NCBI GenBank assembly: GCA_900543885.1
Contig: UQTA01000009.1
Coordinates: 1-64,000 of the forward strand
Direction: 5' to 3'
Length of the DNA: 64,000 nucleotides
DNA from: an uncultured Clostridium sp.
Lineage (GTDB): Bacteria; Bacillota; Clostridia; Lachnospirales; Lachnospiraceae
The position numbers were made by a program, and so were the translations under genes. Shown piece by piece: positions 48,792 through 57,735 of the stretch. The first letter of the stretch is position 1; every line of letters begins with the position of its first letter. The notes beneath the pieces were generated by a model. It was given only the letters and a program-made list of their open reading frames with translations. It was not told the DNA's origin and did not search any database.

Positions 48792-49934
48792 ATGCTTTAC
48801 ACATACCCTCATTATTATAAAAAGTTTCAGTGCATTGCTTCGGAATGTGAGGACACCTGCTGCGCAGGCTGGGAGATCATAATCGATGACAGGGCGCTGG
48901 AAAAATATAAAAAGACAAAAGGACCCATTGGAAACCGCCTGAAAAATTCCATTAACTGGAAAGAAGGTTCTTTTTTGCAGTATCATCACAGATGCGCTTT
49001 TTTAAATGATGAAAATTTATGTGATCTGTATACAGAAATGGGGCCGGACAGCTTATGCCGCACCTGTCGTATGTATCCCCGCCATGTGGAAGAATTTGAG
49101 GGCAGCAGGGAGTATTCTCTCTGTCTTTCCTGTATGGAAGCGGCCAGGATCATCCTTGGCTGTGAGGAAAAAGTGCGGTTTCTTACAAAGGAAGATGAAA
49201 AAGATGAAAATTATGACGAGTTTGACTTCTTTTTGTATACCAAGCTTATGGATGCCAGAGATCTTATTTTTAAGATCTTACAGGACAGGAATATAGACGT
49301 CAGCCTGCGCATGGCAGAGGTTTTAGCCTTATCCCATGATCTGCAAAGACGGGTGCGGGATCGTGCGCTGTATCAGGCAGATGAACTGTTAGAACGCTAT
49401 GAAAGCCCGAAGCGGGATCTTTATTTTAAAGAAAAACTGTCCCAGATCACAGAATACAGCCGGTATGAAGTGGTAAAGGAGATTTTTGTTCTGTTAGAAA
49501 AAATGGAACCTTTAAATCATCAGTGGCCGGAATATAGAGAAAATCTAAAAGCCTGTTTTGTGAAAAATGGCAAAGCTGCCTATGAAGAGAACAGAAAGCG
49601 TTTTCTGGAAAGCCCGGAAGCAGGAAAAATGGAGCTTTGGACAGAGCAGCTGATGGTATATTTTGTATACACATACTTTTGCGGCAGTGTTTATAATGAA
49701 AATCCCTATGGGAAAATGAAGGCGGCAGTGGTGTCCACGATTATGATCCAGGATATGATGATGGCTTACTGGATGGAACATAAAAGCCTGACATTAAAAG
49801 AAGCAGCTGATGTGGCCCACCGGTATTCCCGTGAAATTGAGCATTCAGATGAAAATAAATGGCTGTTGGAAGATACTTTAACTTGCCAGGGGGAATTTCG
49901 TCTGCGCGCACTGCTTGCGGCTTTTCAAAAATAG
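48792..49934 (+). CDS. FliB-like flagellin lysine-N-methylase family protein
   Basis: The 380-residue protein shows the cysteine pattern of the FliB family: CIASECEDTCCAGW (about 13-26), CAFLNDENLCDLYTEMG (about 62-78) and LCRTCRMYPRH (about 82-92). FliB methylates flagellin lysines in Salmonella through a probable Fe-S-dependent mechanism. Members of this family are common in non-motile Clostridia, so another substrate is possible; no flagellar gene lies nearby. It starts 2 nt after the GTPase-nuclease stop, so the two are cotranscribed. Confidence 0.8.
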   Translation: MLYTYPHYYKKFQCIASECEDTCCAGWEIIIDDRALEKYKKTKGPIGNRLKNSINWKEGSFLQYHHRCAFLNDENLCDLYTEMGPDSLCRTCRMYPRHVEEFEGSREYSLCLSCMEAARIILGCEEKVRFLTKEDEKDENYDEFDFFLYTKLMDARDLIFKILQDRNIDVSLRMAEVLALSHDLQRRVRDRALYQADELLERYESPKRDLYFKEKLSQITEYSRYEVVKEIFVLLEKMEPLNHQWPEYRENLKACFVKNGKAAYEENRKRFLESPEAGKMELWTEQLMVYFVYTYFCGSVYNENPYGKMKAAVVSTIMIQDMMMAYWMEHKSLTLKEAADVAHRYSREIEHSDENKWLLEDTLTCQGEFRLRALLAAFQK

Positions 49935-49941
49935 GTATATA

Positions 49942-50226
49942 ATGAGTGAAGGGAAAAACAAGCGGCTGCGCAGCAGACATTTGTTTTTCACGAACCATTA
50001 ACGAGCAAACCGTCTGCGACAGCAGACAGTAGAGCGCGGCAGCGCGAGTTTGCGAGTGATAGAAAATGAGTGAAGGGAAAAACAAGCGGCTGCGTCAGCA
50101 GACATTTGTTTTTCACGAACCATTAACGAGCAAACCGTCTGCGACAGCAGACAGTAGAGCGCGGCAGCGCGAGTTTGCGAGTGATAGAAAATGAGTGAAG
50201 GGAAAAACAAGCGGCTGCGTCAGCAG
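49942..50226 (+). repeat. 124/125-bp tandem repeat duplicating the start of the mrp frame
   Basis: The unit beginning ATGAGTGAAGGGAAAAACAA occurs at 49942, 50066 and 50191. The first two copies are nearly identical over the full period (the second has one extra T). The third is cut short: after GCGTCAGCAG it jumps directly to CGCGAGTTTGCGAG, which ends the unit. Internal hairpins GTCTGC-GACA-GCAGAC and GCGC-GGCA-GCGC are present. Each copy opens with ATG, giving short frames of 19 and 41 residues in copies 1 and 2, while copy 3 is in frame with mrp. Confidence 0.85.
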
Positions 50227-50274
50227 CGCGAGTTTGCGAGTGACTTAAAGAGAATTTTAAAGGAGAAGATACAA

Positions 50275-51111
50275 ATGAGTGAATGTTCCCATAACTGTAG
50301 TACCTGCGGCGAGAATTGTAGCAGCCGTACCCAGGATAAAAAAAGCTTTCTGGAAGCGCTGGCACCAGAAAGTTCTGTAAAAAAAGTAATTGGTGTTGTC
50401 AGCGGCAAAGGTGGTGTAGGTAAATCACTTGTTACTTCTATGATGGCAGTGAGCATGAGCCGCAGAGGCAAGCATGCAGCGATCCTGGATGCAGATATTA
50501 CCGGCCCGTCCATCCCTATGGCATTTGGTGTTGCCCATGAAAAAGCAGGGGTATCAGCAAACGGAAAGCTGATGATCCCGGCAAGATCTTTAGAAGGTGT
50601 AGATATTATGTCTGCTAACCTTCTGCTGGATCATGATACAGATCCGGTCATCTGGAGAGGCCCTGTGATCGCAGGCGCTGTAAAGCAGTTCTGGTCAGAA
50701 ACACTGTGGAAAGATGTAGATTACATGTTTGTGGATATGCCTCCTGGCACAGGTGATGTTCCGCTGACTGTATTTCAGTCTCTTCCGGTAGACGGCATCA
50801 TTATTGTTACTTCCCCGCAGGAGCTGGTGGGAATGATCGTAGCCAAGGCAGTAAATATGGCAAAGAAGATGAATGTGCCGATCCTTGGCATTGTAGAAAA
50901 TATGAGTTATCTGGAATGCCCTGACTGTGGAAAACACATTAATGTATTTGGTGAGAGTCATACAGAACAGGTTGCAGAAGAATACGGCCTGAAGCTGCTA
51001 GCCCAGATTCCTATCGATCCGAAGATCGCCCAGATGGTAGACGGCGGCCAGGTAGAATATATTGAGATGCCATGGTTTGAAGAAGCTGTAAAAGCAGTGG
51101 AGAGCCTGTAA
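50275..51111 (+). CDS. mrp: Mrp/NBP35-type ATP-binding Fe-S carrier
   Basis: The 278-residue P-loop ATPase carries or inserts Fe-S clusters. The N-terminus has a cysteine cluster (Cys4, Cys8, Cys11, Cys15 in CSHNCSTCGENC) as in NBP35-like proteins. The deviant Walker A GKGGVGKS (44-51), DADITGPSIPMAFG, FVDMPPGTGDVPLTVFQS and the CPDC motif for the bridging cluster follow. An in-frame ATG at 50191, formed by the tandem repeat, would add 28 residues. I prefer ATG 50275, 10 nt after AAAGGAG. Confidence 0.93.
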   Translation: MSECSHNCSTCGENCSSRTQDKKSFLEALAPESSVKKVIGVVSGKGGVGKSLVTSMMAVSMSRRGKHAAILDADITGPSIPMAFGVAHEKAGVSANGKLMIPARSLEGVDIMSANLLLDHDTDPVIWRGPVIAGAVKQFWSETLWKDVDYMFVDMPPGTGDVPLTVFQSLPVDGIIIVTSPQELVGMIVAKAVNMAKKMNVPILGIVENMSYLECPDCGKHINVFGESHTEQVAEEYGLKLLAQIPIDPKIAQMVDGGQVEYIEMPWFEEAVKAVESL

Positions 51112-51129
51112 GCGGAAAGCGGTGACACG

Positions 51130-51843
51130 ATGAATATCAATCTAAACCCCAACAGTGAGCTGAACCAGTCCATTGTGAATGTGCCGGACGTGGTTCAGGT
51201 TCCGGATGAGTGGATCAACGAAGCAAAGCAGTTTCGGATGGCAATGATGATGTATGCCTGTGCCATCCGTGAGGTAAAGACAAAATTAGAAGTACTCAAT
51301 GATGAATTATCCATTAAAAACCAACGAAATCCAATTGAGATGATCAAATCCCGCGTAAAGAAGCCTAACAGTATTCTGGAAAAGCTTCAGCGCAGGAATC
51401 TGGAAGTATCGGTGAAGTCGATGGTTAAAAACCTGGATGATGTGGCAGGTATCCGTATTATCTGTTCCTTTGTAGATGACATTTACGAAGTAGCGGAAAT
51501 GCTGGTACGCCAGGATGATGTTACGGTCATTGCCATCAAGGATTATATTAAAAATCCAAAGCCAAACGGCTATCGCAGCTACCATATGATCATTGAGATC
51601 CCGGTATTTTTCTCAGACAGTAAAAAGCCGATCCGCGTAGAGGTACAGATCCGTACCATTGCCATGGATTTCTGGGCAAGTCTGGATCATCAGTTAAAGT
51701 ATAAGAAATCTTTTGTAGATTTAAATGGAGAGATCAGCAGCGAATTAAAGCAGTGCGCTGATGTGATCGCACAGACGGATAATAAGATGCTGGAGATCCG
51801 AAAGAGGATCGAAGCTCAGGGTGTAACTGTATCAAGAGACTGA
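51130..51843 (+). CDS. relQ: Small alarmone synthetase, RelQ/YjbM-like (p)ppGpp synthase
   Basis: The 237-residue protein is a RelA/SpoT synthetase domain without hydrolase or regulatory domains. It contains SRVKKPNSILEKLQRR (about 75-90), DVAGIRIICSFVDDIYEVAE (about 103-122), KPNGYRSYHMIIEIPVF and VEVQIRTIAMDFWASLDHQL (about 176-195), the substrate and catalytic motifs. It makes (p)ppGpp in response to wall or alkaline stress in other Firmicutes. It follows mrp by 18 nt. Its terminator lies inside the end of the convergent GNAT gene. Confidence 0.92.
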   Translation: MNINLNPNSELNQSIVNVPDVVQVPDEWINEAKQFRMAMMMYACAIREVKTKLEVLNDELSIKNQRNPIEMIKSRVKKPNSILEKLQRRNLEVSVKSMVKNLDDVAGIRIICSFVDDIYEVAEMLVRQDDVTVIAIKDYIKNPKPNGYRSYHMIIEIPVFFSDSKKPIRVEVQIRTIAMDFWASLDHQLKYKKSFVDLNGEISSELKQCADVIAQTDNKMLEIRKRIEAQGVTVSRD

Positions 51844-51860
51844 TCTGTTGTTGATCATGC

Positions 51861-52655
51861 TTAATACTCATAAAAAGACAGGGTTTGCGTAATGCGAAAC
51901 CCTGTTTTTTTATACAGGGCCATTGCAGGGAGATTTTCGGATGAAACCTGCAGTTTTATTGTCTTAAAGCCTTTTTTTGCTAACTGAGGGAGCAGAACGG
52001 ATAAAAAAGCAGTGCCAAGATGTTGGTTTCTAAGTTCAGACAGAACTTCCAGGCTGTACAGGTAGACAGACTGCCCCTGAGGGGAAAGACAACAGGTCAC
52101 TTCCGGCAGAATCGGGGCGGCAGTCAGGTCTGCAGGCAGATGCGGATCTAAGCGGCAGCCTACAGCATTCCAGACTGCATTATCTGCAGTGGTGGTTTCA
52201 TTTGTATTGATCATAGATTCTGCAGCGTTTTCGGTGATCTGACAGTAAAAACGGGCGGTTATTTTTTCGTTTTCCCATAACTTACGTTCCATCATATGCT
52301 CATCCCAGGCATGCTCTGCTCCAATGTGTTTAAGAACCTTTTTCCACAGCTCGTTTTTGGCATCGCAGGAAAAATATACAGAGCCTTCTCCGGGAATCTG
52401 GCCTTTCTTACAGGCAGCAGCTAAGATGGAAGAAAAGATTCCCTTTCTGCGCATATCCGGATGAACAAAAGGGACGCATTCAAAGTCGTCCGCTCCGGTC
52501 TGATAAACAGCCATGCAGCCACAGAGAAGATGTTTTTCCTGTACAGCAAACCACCAGCCATCAGCGTCCAAAAAACTTCCTTTTTTATCTTTTAAAAGTA
52601 GTTCCAGCTGTAAAGTGTCAGATGAATCCAGTGTATCTTTGAAAAAAATGTTCAT
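51861..52655 (-). CDS. GNAT family N-acetyltransferase
   Basis: The 264-residue protein probably has two GNAT-like halves. The N-terminal half has WWFAVQEKHLLCGCMAVYQ and the acetyl-CoA-loop-like HPDMRRKGIFSSILAAACKK. The C-terminal half has LEVLSELRNQHLGTAFLSVL and SSENLPAMALYKKTGFRITQ, the standard GNAT A and B motifs. The substrate is unknown. A 16-codon upstream extension is possible, but AGGAGA 6 nt before 52655 favours this start. Confidence 0.82.
   Translation of the reverse strand: MNIFFKDTLDSSDTLQLELLLKDKKGSFLDADGWWFAVQEKHLLCGCMAVYQTGADDFECVPFVHPDMRRKGIFSSILAAACKKGQIPGEGSVYFSCDAKNELWKKVLKHIGAEHAWDEHMMERKLWENEKITARFYCQITENAAESMINTNETTTADNAVWNAVGCRLDPHLPADLTAAPILPEVTCCLSPQGQSVYLYSLEVLSELRNQHLGTAFLSVLLPQLAKKGFKTIKLQVSSENLPAMALYKKTGFRITQTLSFYEY
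51872..51911. terminator. Terminator shared by convergent relQ and GNAT genes
   Basis: AAAAAGACAGGGTTT pairs with AAACCCTGTTTTTTT around GCGTAATGCG. It lies within the last codons of the GNAT coding sequence and would work in both directions. Confidence 0.85.
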
Positions 52656-52832
52656 AAAAATCTCCTGAAAATAAAATATGTGATTTTTACATTGTAATCC
52701 CATTATTTCGCAGATGCAATGACTGTAAAAACCGCAGATTGTATTTTTTGTGTATTTCCAGCATAATCTCTTGAATATGAAAAACCGCAGTGGTAGAATA
52801 ATCCAGAAAAAATTTCAAGAATACATGTAGAT

Positions 52833-52901
52833 GGGGCTGTTGCGAGAAGCTGTGCAGGCAACGGATGCAGAAAAATAGAGGCGGCATTTTGCAATAGCCC
52901 C
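52833..52901. repeat. Inverted repeat before lrgA
   Basis: GGGGCTGTTGC (52833-52843) and GCAATAGCCCC (52891-52901) can form an 11-bp stem with one wobble pair around a 47-nt loop. It lies 25 nt before lrgA and could be a small mobile repeat or a regulatory leader. Confidence 0.5.
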
Positions 52902-52926
52902 AGGAATCATCAGGAGGAAAACAAAC

Positions 52927-53289
52927 ATGAAATACGTAAGACAGATCGGTATTATCCTGGGGATCACTTTGGCAGGAGAATTTTTAAATCAGATTCTACC
53001 GCTCCCTGTTCCGGCAGGTGTATACGGTCTTTTCCTTATGCTGGCAGCCCTTATAACTGGCGTTGTGAAACTGGAGAGTGTGGAAGGAACTGGCAATTTT
53101 CTGATGGATACCATGTCCATGATGTTTGTACCAGCAACTGTAGGCATTCTGGAGTGTGCAGATGAGCTGAAGGCCGTTCTTATCCCATTTCTGATCATTA
53201 TCGCAGTTTCCACCATCATAGTAATGGCAGTAACCGGAAAAGTTGCACAGTTTATGATGGAATCAGCAGAGAAGAAAAAGGAGAAATAA
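52927..53289 (+). CDS. lrgA: LrgA/CidA holin-like protein
   Basis: The 120-residue membrane protein has four hydrophobic segments and the LrgA pattern GEFLNQILPLPVPAGVYGLF (about 18-37), then SMMFVPATVGILE. LrgA and CidA proteins act in control of murein hydrolase activity, autolysis and pyruvate transport. CAGGAGG precedes the start. It is directly followed by lrgB, 2 nt away. Confidence 0.92.
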   Translation: MKYVRQIGIILGITLAGEFLNQILPLPVPAGVYGLFLMLAALITGVVKLESVEGTGNFLMDTMSMMFVPATVGILECADELKAVLIPFLIIIAVSTIIVMAVTGKVAQFMMESAEKKKEK

Positions 53290-53291
53290 AA

Positions 53292-53993
53292 ATGAGTACA
53301 TTAAGAGAAATCCTGGAAAATTCCCAGTATTGGGGACTTACTTTAAGTATCGGGGCCTATTTATTTGCATGCTGGCTGAAACAGAAAACGAAGCTTGCCT
53401 TTTTAAATCCTATCCTGGTATCCGTTATTGTGATCATTGCAGTTTTACTGGGAGTAGGAATCGACTATGATACATATAATAAAGGAGCGTCCTATTTAAG
53501 CTGGCTCCTTACACCTGCAACTGTATGTCTGGCGATCCCGCTGTATAAACAGCTTCATCTGCTGAAAAAACATGGAGCTGCTGTTGCAGTAAGTATTACG
53601 TCCGGTGTTGCAACCAGTGCCGTGAGCATTTTTCTCTTGTGCCGTGTGCTGGGCTTGTCTCATACCCACTATGTCACATTGCTTCCAAAGTCCATTACAA
53701 CTGCTATTGGTATGGGAATCAGTGAAGAAGCGGGTGGTATTGTAACACTGACAGTTATCAGTATCATTATCACAGGAGTACTGGGAAATATGGTTGGCGA
53801 AACAGTACTTAGGATTGCAAAGATCAGCCATCCGGTGGCAAAAGGCCTGGCATTTGGTACCAGCGCCCATGCAGTAGGTACTGCAAAAGCTCTGGAGTTA
53901 GGTGAGATCGAAGGTGCCATGAGCAGCCTTTCCATTGCAGTGGCAGGTCTGCTGACGGTAGTTGCAGTGCCTATCGCATCTAAGTTTATATAG
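53292..53993 (+). CDS. lrgB: LrgB family protein
   Basis: The 233-residue membrane protein has about six to eight hydrophobic segments and LrgB family sequences LNPILVSVIVIIAVLLGVGI, LLPKSITTAIGMGISEEAGG (about 136-155) and KGLAFGTSAHAVGTAKALEL. It is the partner of LrgA in membrane transport or autolysis control. A small CCTCGGC-AAT-GCCGGGG hairpin follows the stop near 54004-54020. Confidence 0.93.
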   Translation: MSTLREILENSQYWGLTLSIGAYLFACWLKQKTKLAFLNPILVSVIVIIAVLLGVGIDYDTYNKGASYLSWLLTPATVCLAIPLYKQLHLLKKHGAAVAVSITSGVATSAVSIFLLCRVLGLSHTHYVTLLPKSITTAIGMGISEEAGGIVTLTVISIIITGVLGNMVGETVLRIAKISHPVAKGLAFGTSAHAVGTAKALELGEIEGAMSSLSIAVAGLLTVVAVPIASKFI

Positions 53994-54099
53994 GTTTATG
54001 CAGCCTCGGCAATGCCGGGGCTTACTTATGGATATTCTCTCGGAGTTTTTCAGGCACAGAAAGATTCCGGGAGAACATATAAAAAGGGGGTTAACATCC

Positions 54100-55884
54100 A
54101 TGAAAAAAAGAGGAGAAGCAGGAATTTCTACTACCTGGAAGTTAGAAGATATGGTTCCGGACAATGAAACATGGGAAAAGCAGTTAAAAGAAGCTTCTAA
54201 AGAACTTGAAAAATATGGGGATTTTAAGGGAAAACTGTCAGATTCAGCGGAGAACCTGTATCAGTGTCTGAAATTTGATGATGCATTCAGTTTAAAGGCA
54301 GAACGTCTGTATGTATATGCCAGAATGCGTTCTGACGAAGATACGGCAAATGACCTGTATCAGGATATGTTTTCCAGAGCCCAGCTTTTAAATATCAGGG
54401 CTTCAGAAAAATCATCTTACATGGTTCCGGAGATTTTGTCCATTCCGGAAGAAATTTTAAAAGAATACAGAAGTTCCCACGAGGGGATGAAACATTTTGA
54501 TCGTCTGTTAGATCAGCTGTTAGAGCGAAAGAGCCATACACTTTCTAAAGAAATGGAACATTTGCTGGCGCAGTCTTATGAAGCGACTCAGGGCGGCAGT
54601 CAGGTGTTTACCATGTTCAACAATGCGGATGCCCGTTTTCCGGCAGTTCATGATACAGACGGAAAGGAAATTCCTCTTACCCATGGAAATTATATTGCTC
54701 TGCTTGAAAACCAGGACCGGAGGATCCGCAAAGAGGCTTTTGAAAATCTGTACAGTGTATACAAACAGTTTTCCAATACCTTAGCTGCAGCCTTTGGTTC
54801 CAATGTAAAACAGGCTGTGTTCTATGCAAAAGCCAGAAACTATGCTTCCAGCCGTCAGGCAAGTCTTTCAGGCAATGAAGTACCGGAGTCTGTATATGAC
54901 AACCTGGTGGCATCTGTGAGAAAAAAACTCTCATTACTCCACCGATATGCATCTGTGAGAAAAAAACTCCTGAATGTAGAAGAACTGCATATGTATGACC
55001 TGTATGTGCCAATGGTAGCAGAAGCAGATCGCCATTATACCTTTGAAGAAGCAAAAAGCATTGTAAAAGAAGGTCTTGCACCTATGGGAAAAGAATATCT
55101 GTCCCTGCTTCAGGAAGGATTTGACAACCGCTGGATCGATGTGTATGAAAATGAGGGAAAGCGCAGCGGTGCCTATTCCTGGGGAGTTTACGGCTGTCAT
55201 CCCTATGTGCTGTTAAATTTCCATGGTACTTTAAATGATGTATTTACACTGGCTCACGAAATGGGTCATTCCATTCATACCTGGTATTCCAACAAGAACC
55301 AGTCTTATACTTACAGTGGCTATAAAATCTTTGTTGCAGAGGTGGCTTCTACCTGTAATGAGGCGCTTTTGATCCGTCATTTATTAAAGAACAGTAAAGA
55401 TAAACAGGAGAAAGCTTACCTGTTAAATTATTTCCTGGAAAGCTTCCGAGGAACACTGTTCCGTCAGACCATGTTTGCAGAATTTGAACAGAAAGCCCAT
55501 GAAATGGCAGCAGCAGGAGAAAGTATGACTTCCCAGAGTCTTTGCGGCATTTACAAAAAGTTAAATGAAGATTACTTCGGCCCGGATACCGTGATCGATC
55601 CCCAGATCCAGTATGAATGGGAAAGGATCCCCCATTTTTATACACCATTTTATGTATATCAGTATGCTACCGGTTTCTCAGCAGCAATCGCTATCAGCAA
55701 GAAGATCTTTAACGGAGAACCTGGCATTTTAGAGGGATACAAGAAGTTTTTAAGCGGAGGCTGCTCTGATACACCTATCGAACTGTTAAAGTTAGCAGGT
55801 GTTGACATGTCACATACCGGCCCTGTAGAAGAAGCATTAAAGTTCTTTGAGGAATTGTTAAATGAGTTTGAAGAACTGGCATAA
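54100..55884 (+). CDS. pepF: Oligoendopeptidase F
   Basis: The 594-residue cytoplasmic zinc peptidase hydrolyses oligopeptides. The HExxH site is His386-Glu387-x-x-His390 in LAHEMGHSIHTWY, and the third ligand Glu lies in VAEVASTCNEALL. The N-terminal helical domain and SGNEVPESVYDNLVASVRKK are typical. A longer frame begins inside lrgB; AAAAAGGGGG and family length support ATG 54100. A perfect 21-bp direct repeat (GCATCTGTGAGAAAAAAACT plus C) occurs at 54910 and 54949, in frame. Confidence 0.94.
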   Translation: MKKRGEAGISTTWKLEDMVPDNETWEKQLKEASKELEKYGDFKGKLSDSAENLYQCLKFDDAFSLKAERLYVYARMRSDEDTANDLYQDMFSRAQLLNIRASEKSSYMVPEILSIPEEILKEYRSSHEGMKHFDRLLDQLLERKSHTLSKEMEHLLAQSYEATQGGSQVFTMFNNADARFPAVHDTDGKEIPLTHGNYIALLENQDRRIRKEAFENLYSVYKQFSNTLAAAFGSNVKQAVFYAKARNYASSRQASLSGNEVPESVYDNLVASVRKKLSLLHRYASVRKKLLNVEELHMYDLYVPMVAEADRHYTFEEAKSIVKEGLAPMGKEYLSLLQEGFDNRWIDVYENEGKRSGAYSWGVYGCHPYVLLNFHGTLNDVFTLAHEMGHSIHTWYSNKNQSYTYSGYKIFVAEVASTCNEALLIRHLLKNSKDKQEKAYLLNYFLESFRGTLFRQTMFAEFEQKAHEMAAAGESMTSQSLCGIYKKLNEDYFGPDTVIDPQIQYEWERIPHFYTPFYVYQYATGFSAAIAISKKIFNGEPGILEGYKKFLSGGCSDTPIELLKLAGVDMSHTGPVEEALKFFEELLNEFEELA

Positions 55885-55885
55885 C

Positions 55886-55914
55886 TTGAAGAAATATAGG
55901 ATCTATGTTAGAAT
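55886..55914 (+). promoter_or_regulatory. Promoter of the pyr genes
   Basis: TTGAAG (55886-55891) and TAGAAT (55909-55914) are 17 nt apart, just after the pepF stop. No PyrR-binding leader with terminator is evident in the 50 nt before pyrF. Confidence 0.5.
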
Positions 55915-55970
55915 TAGGAAAACACCTGTAAATGAATATAAAGAGTGTACCATAACCAAGGAGGAACAAT

Positions 55971-56888
55971 ATGATCAGTCAGTTAATTGAAAAAATCCAA
56001 AAGACAAAGGCTCCTATCTGCGTAGGCTTAGACCCAATGCTTTCCTATGTGCCAGAGCATGTTGTAAAAAAAGCATTTGACGCTTACGGAGAGACTTTAG
56101 AGGGAGCAGCAGAGGCTATCTGGCAGTATAATAAAGAGATCATTGATCATACCTGCGACCTGATCCCGGCTGTTAAGCCACAGATCGCTATGTATGAGCA
56201 GTTTGGCATTGAGGGATTAAAAGTTTACAAGAAAACCGTAGATTACTGCCATGAAAAAGGTCTGGTAGTCATCGGAGATGCAAAGAGAGGCGATATCGGC
56301 TCTACTTCTGCAGCATATGCAACGGGACATCTGGGCAAAGTACAGGTGGGTTCCAAATCTTACAGCGGTTTTGATACCGATATCCTGACTGTAAATCCAT
56401 ACCTTGGAACAGATGGCGTAAAGCCTTTTGTAGAAGCATGCAATGCAAATGACAAGGGAATTTTCGTTCTGGTAAAAACATCCAATCCTTCCAGCGGCGA
56501 GTTCCAGGACAGACTGATCGACGGACGTCCTCTCTATGAATTGGTAGCAGAAAAGGTAGTAGAGTGGGGCAATATGTCCATGGACGGAACCTACAGCAAT
56601 GTAGGAGCAGTTGTAGGCGCTACTTATCCGGAAATGAGCAAGATCTTAAGAAAACTGATGCCACATACCTATTTCCTGGTACCAGGTTATGGCGCTCAGG
56701 GTGGTACTGCTGCAGACTTAAAGCACTGCTTCAATGAAGATGGTTTAGGCGCGATCGTTAACTCCTCCAGAGGTATTATCGCAGCATATCGTCAGGAAAA
56801 ATACAAACAGTTTGGTCCAGAGCATTTTGCAGAAGCTTCCAGACAGGCAGTTTTGGATATGGTGGCTGATATTAACAGCGTATTATAA
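55971..56888 (+). CDS. pyrF: Orotidine 5'-phosphate decarboxylase (type 2)
   Basis: PyrF makes UMP from OMP in the last step of de novo pyrimidine synthesis. The 305-residue length and motifs ICVGLDPMLSYVP (about 16-28), AVKPQIAMYEQFG, VIGDAKRGDIGSTS (catalytic Asp/Lys, about 100-113), DILTVNPYLG and LVPGYGAQGG mark the longer type 2 family. AGGAGG precedes ATG 55971. It heads pyrF-pyrK-pyrD-pyrE. Confidence 0.96.
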   Translation: MISQLIEKIQKTKAPICVGLDPMLSYVPEHVVKKAFDAYGETLEGAAEAIWQYNKEIIDHTCDLIPAVKPQIAMYEQFGIEGLKVYKKTVDYCHEKGLVVIGDAKRGDIGSTSAAYATGHLGKVQVGSKSYSGFDTDILTVNPYLGTDGVKPFVEACNANDKGIFVLVKTSNPSSGEFQDRLIDGRPLYELVAEKVVEWGNMSMDGTYSNVGAVVGATYPEMSKILRKLMPHTYFLVPGYGAQGGTAADLKHCFNEDGLGAIVNSSRGIIAAYRQEKYKQFGPEHFAEASRQAVLDMVADINSVL

Positions 56889-56939
56889 TTAATTGTATAG
56901 TGCTCAACAGGTAAGAAACAAAAAGGTTGGAAAAACAAC

Positions 56940-57725
56940 ATGGCAAAATTAAAAATGACAGCCACTGTTACCTCACAGGTACAGCTGGCAGATGGAATTT
57001 ATGACTTAAGATTGGCTGCAGGTGAGATCGCAGCCCAGGCAGTGCCAGGACAGTTTGTATCCCTTTACTCAAAAGACGGCTCCAGACTGCTTCCAAGACC
57101 CATCAGTCTTTGCGGCATTGATAAAGAAAAAGGGCAGCTGCGTCTGGTATACCGGGTAGCAGGTGCAGGAACAAAGGAATTTTCCGCACTGACAGAAGGG
57201 GATACCATTGATGTACTGGGACCATTGGGAAATGGTTTTCCATTATTAGAAGGAAAGAAAGCATTTCTCATCGGCGGCGGCATTGGTATTCCGCCAATGC
57301 TTCAGCTTGCAAAAGCATTAAATGAAGTAAACGGAGCGGAAATGGTGCAGTCTGTGATCGGTTACCGTGACAGCCATCTGTTCTTAAAAGAAGAATTTGA
57401 AGCTTATGGTTCTGTAACAGTTGCTACAGAAGACGGCAGTGTGGGAACCAAGGGAAATGTATTAGACGCCATCCGTGAAAATGACCTGAAGGCAGATGTG
57501 ATCTATGCCTGCGGACCGACTCCTATGCTTCGTGCTTTAAAGGCATACAGCCAGGAAAAAGGCATTCTCTGCTACTTATCCCTGGAAGAGAAAATGGCCT
57601 GCGGCATCGGTGCCTGTCTGGCTTGTACCTGTCAGACAAAGGATGTGGACGAACATTCCCAGGTACATAATAAGCGTATCTGTAAGGATGGCCCCGTATT
57701 CCTGGCAGAAGATATTGAACTGTAG
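56940..57725 (+). CDS. pyrK: Dihydroorotate dehydrogenase electron transfer subunit PyrK
   Basis: PyrK carries FAD and a 2Fe-2S cluster and links PyrD of class 1B to NAD+. The 261-residue protein has the FAD motif LLPRPISLCG (about 43-52), GGGIGIPPMLQLAKAL (about 111-126), YACGPTPMLRAL (about 190-201) and the cluster cysteines in EKMACGIGACLACTCQTK (about 217-234) plus a later CKDGP. Its partner pyrD lies 158 nt downstream beyond a palindromic repeat. Confidence 0.95.
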   Translation: MAKLKMTATVTSQVQLADGIYDLRLAAGEIAAQAVPGQFVSLYSKDGSRLLPRPISLCGIDKEKGQLRLVYRVAGAGTKEFSALTEGDTIDVLGPLGNGFPLLEGKKAFLIGGGIGIPPMLQLAKALNEVNGAEMVQSVIGYRDSHLFLKEEFEAYGSVTVATEDGSVGTKGNVLDAIRENDLKADVIYACGPTPMLRALKAYSQEKGILCYLSLEEKMACGIGACLACTCQTKDVDEHSQVHNKRICKDGPVFLAEDIEL

Positions 57726-57735
57726 ATACCAGAGT

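Noticed and set aside
49942..50190. CRISPR array interpretation of the 124-bp repeats
   Set aside because: Units are long, directly abutting and without unique spacers; they include coding sequence of the downstream frame.
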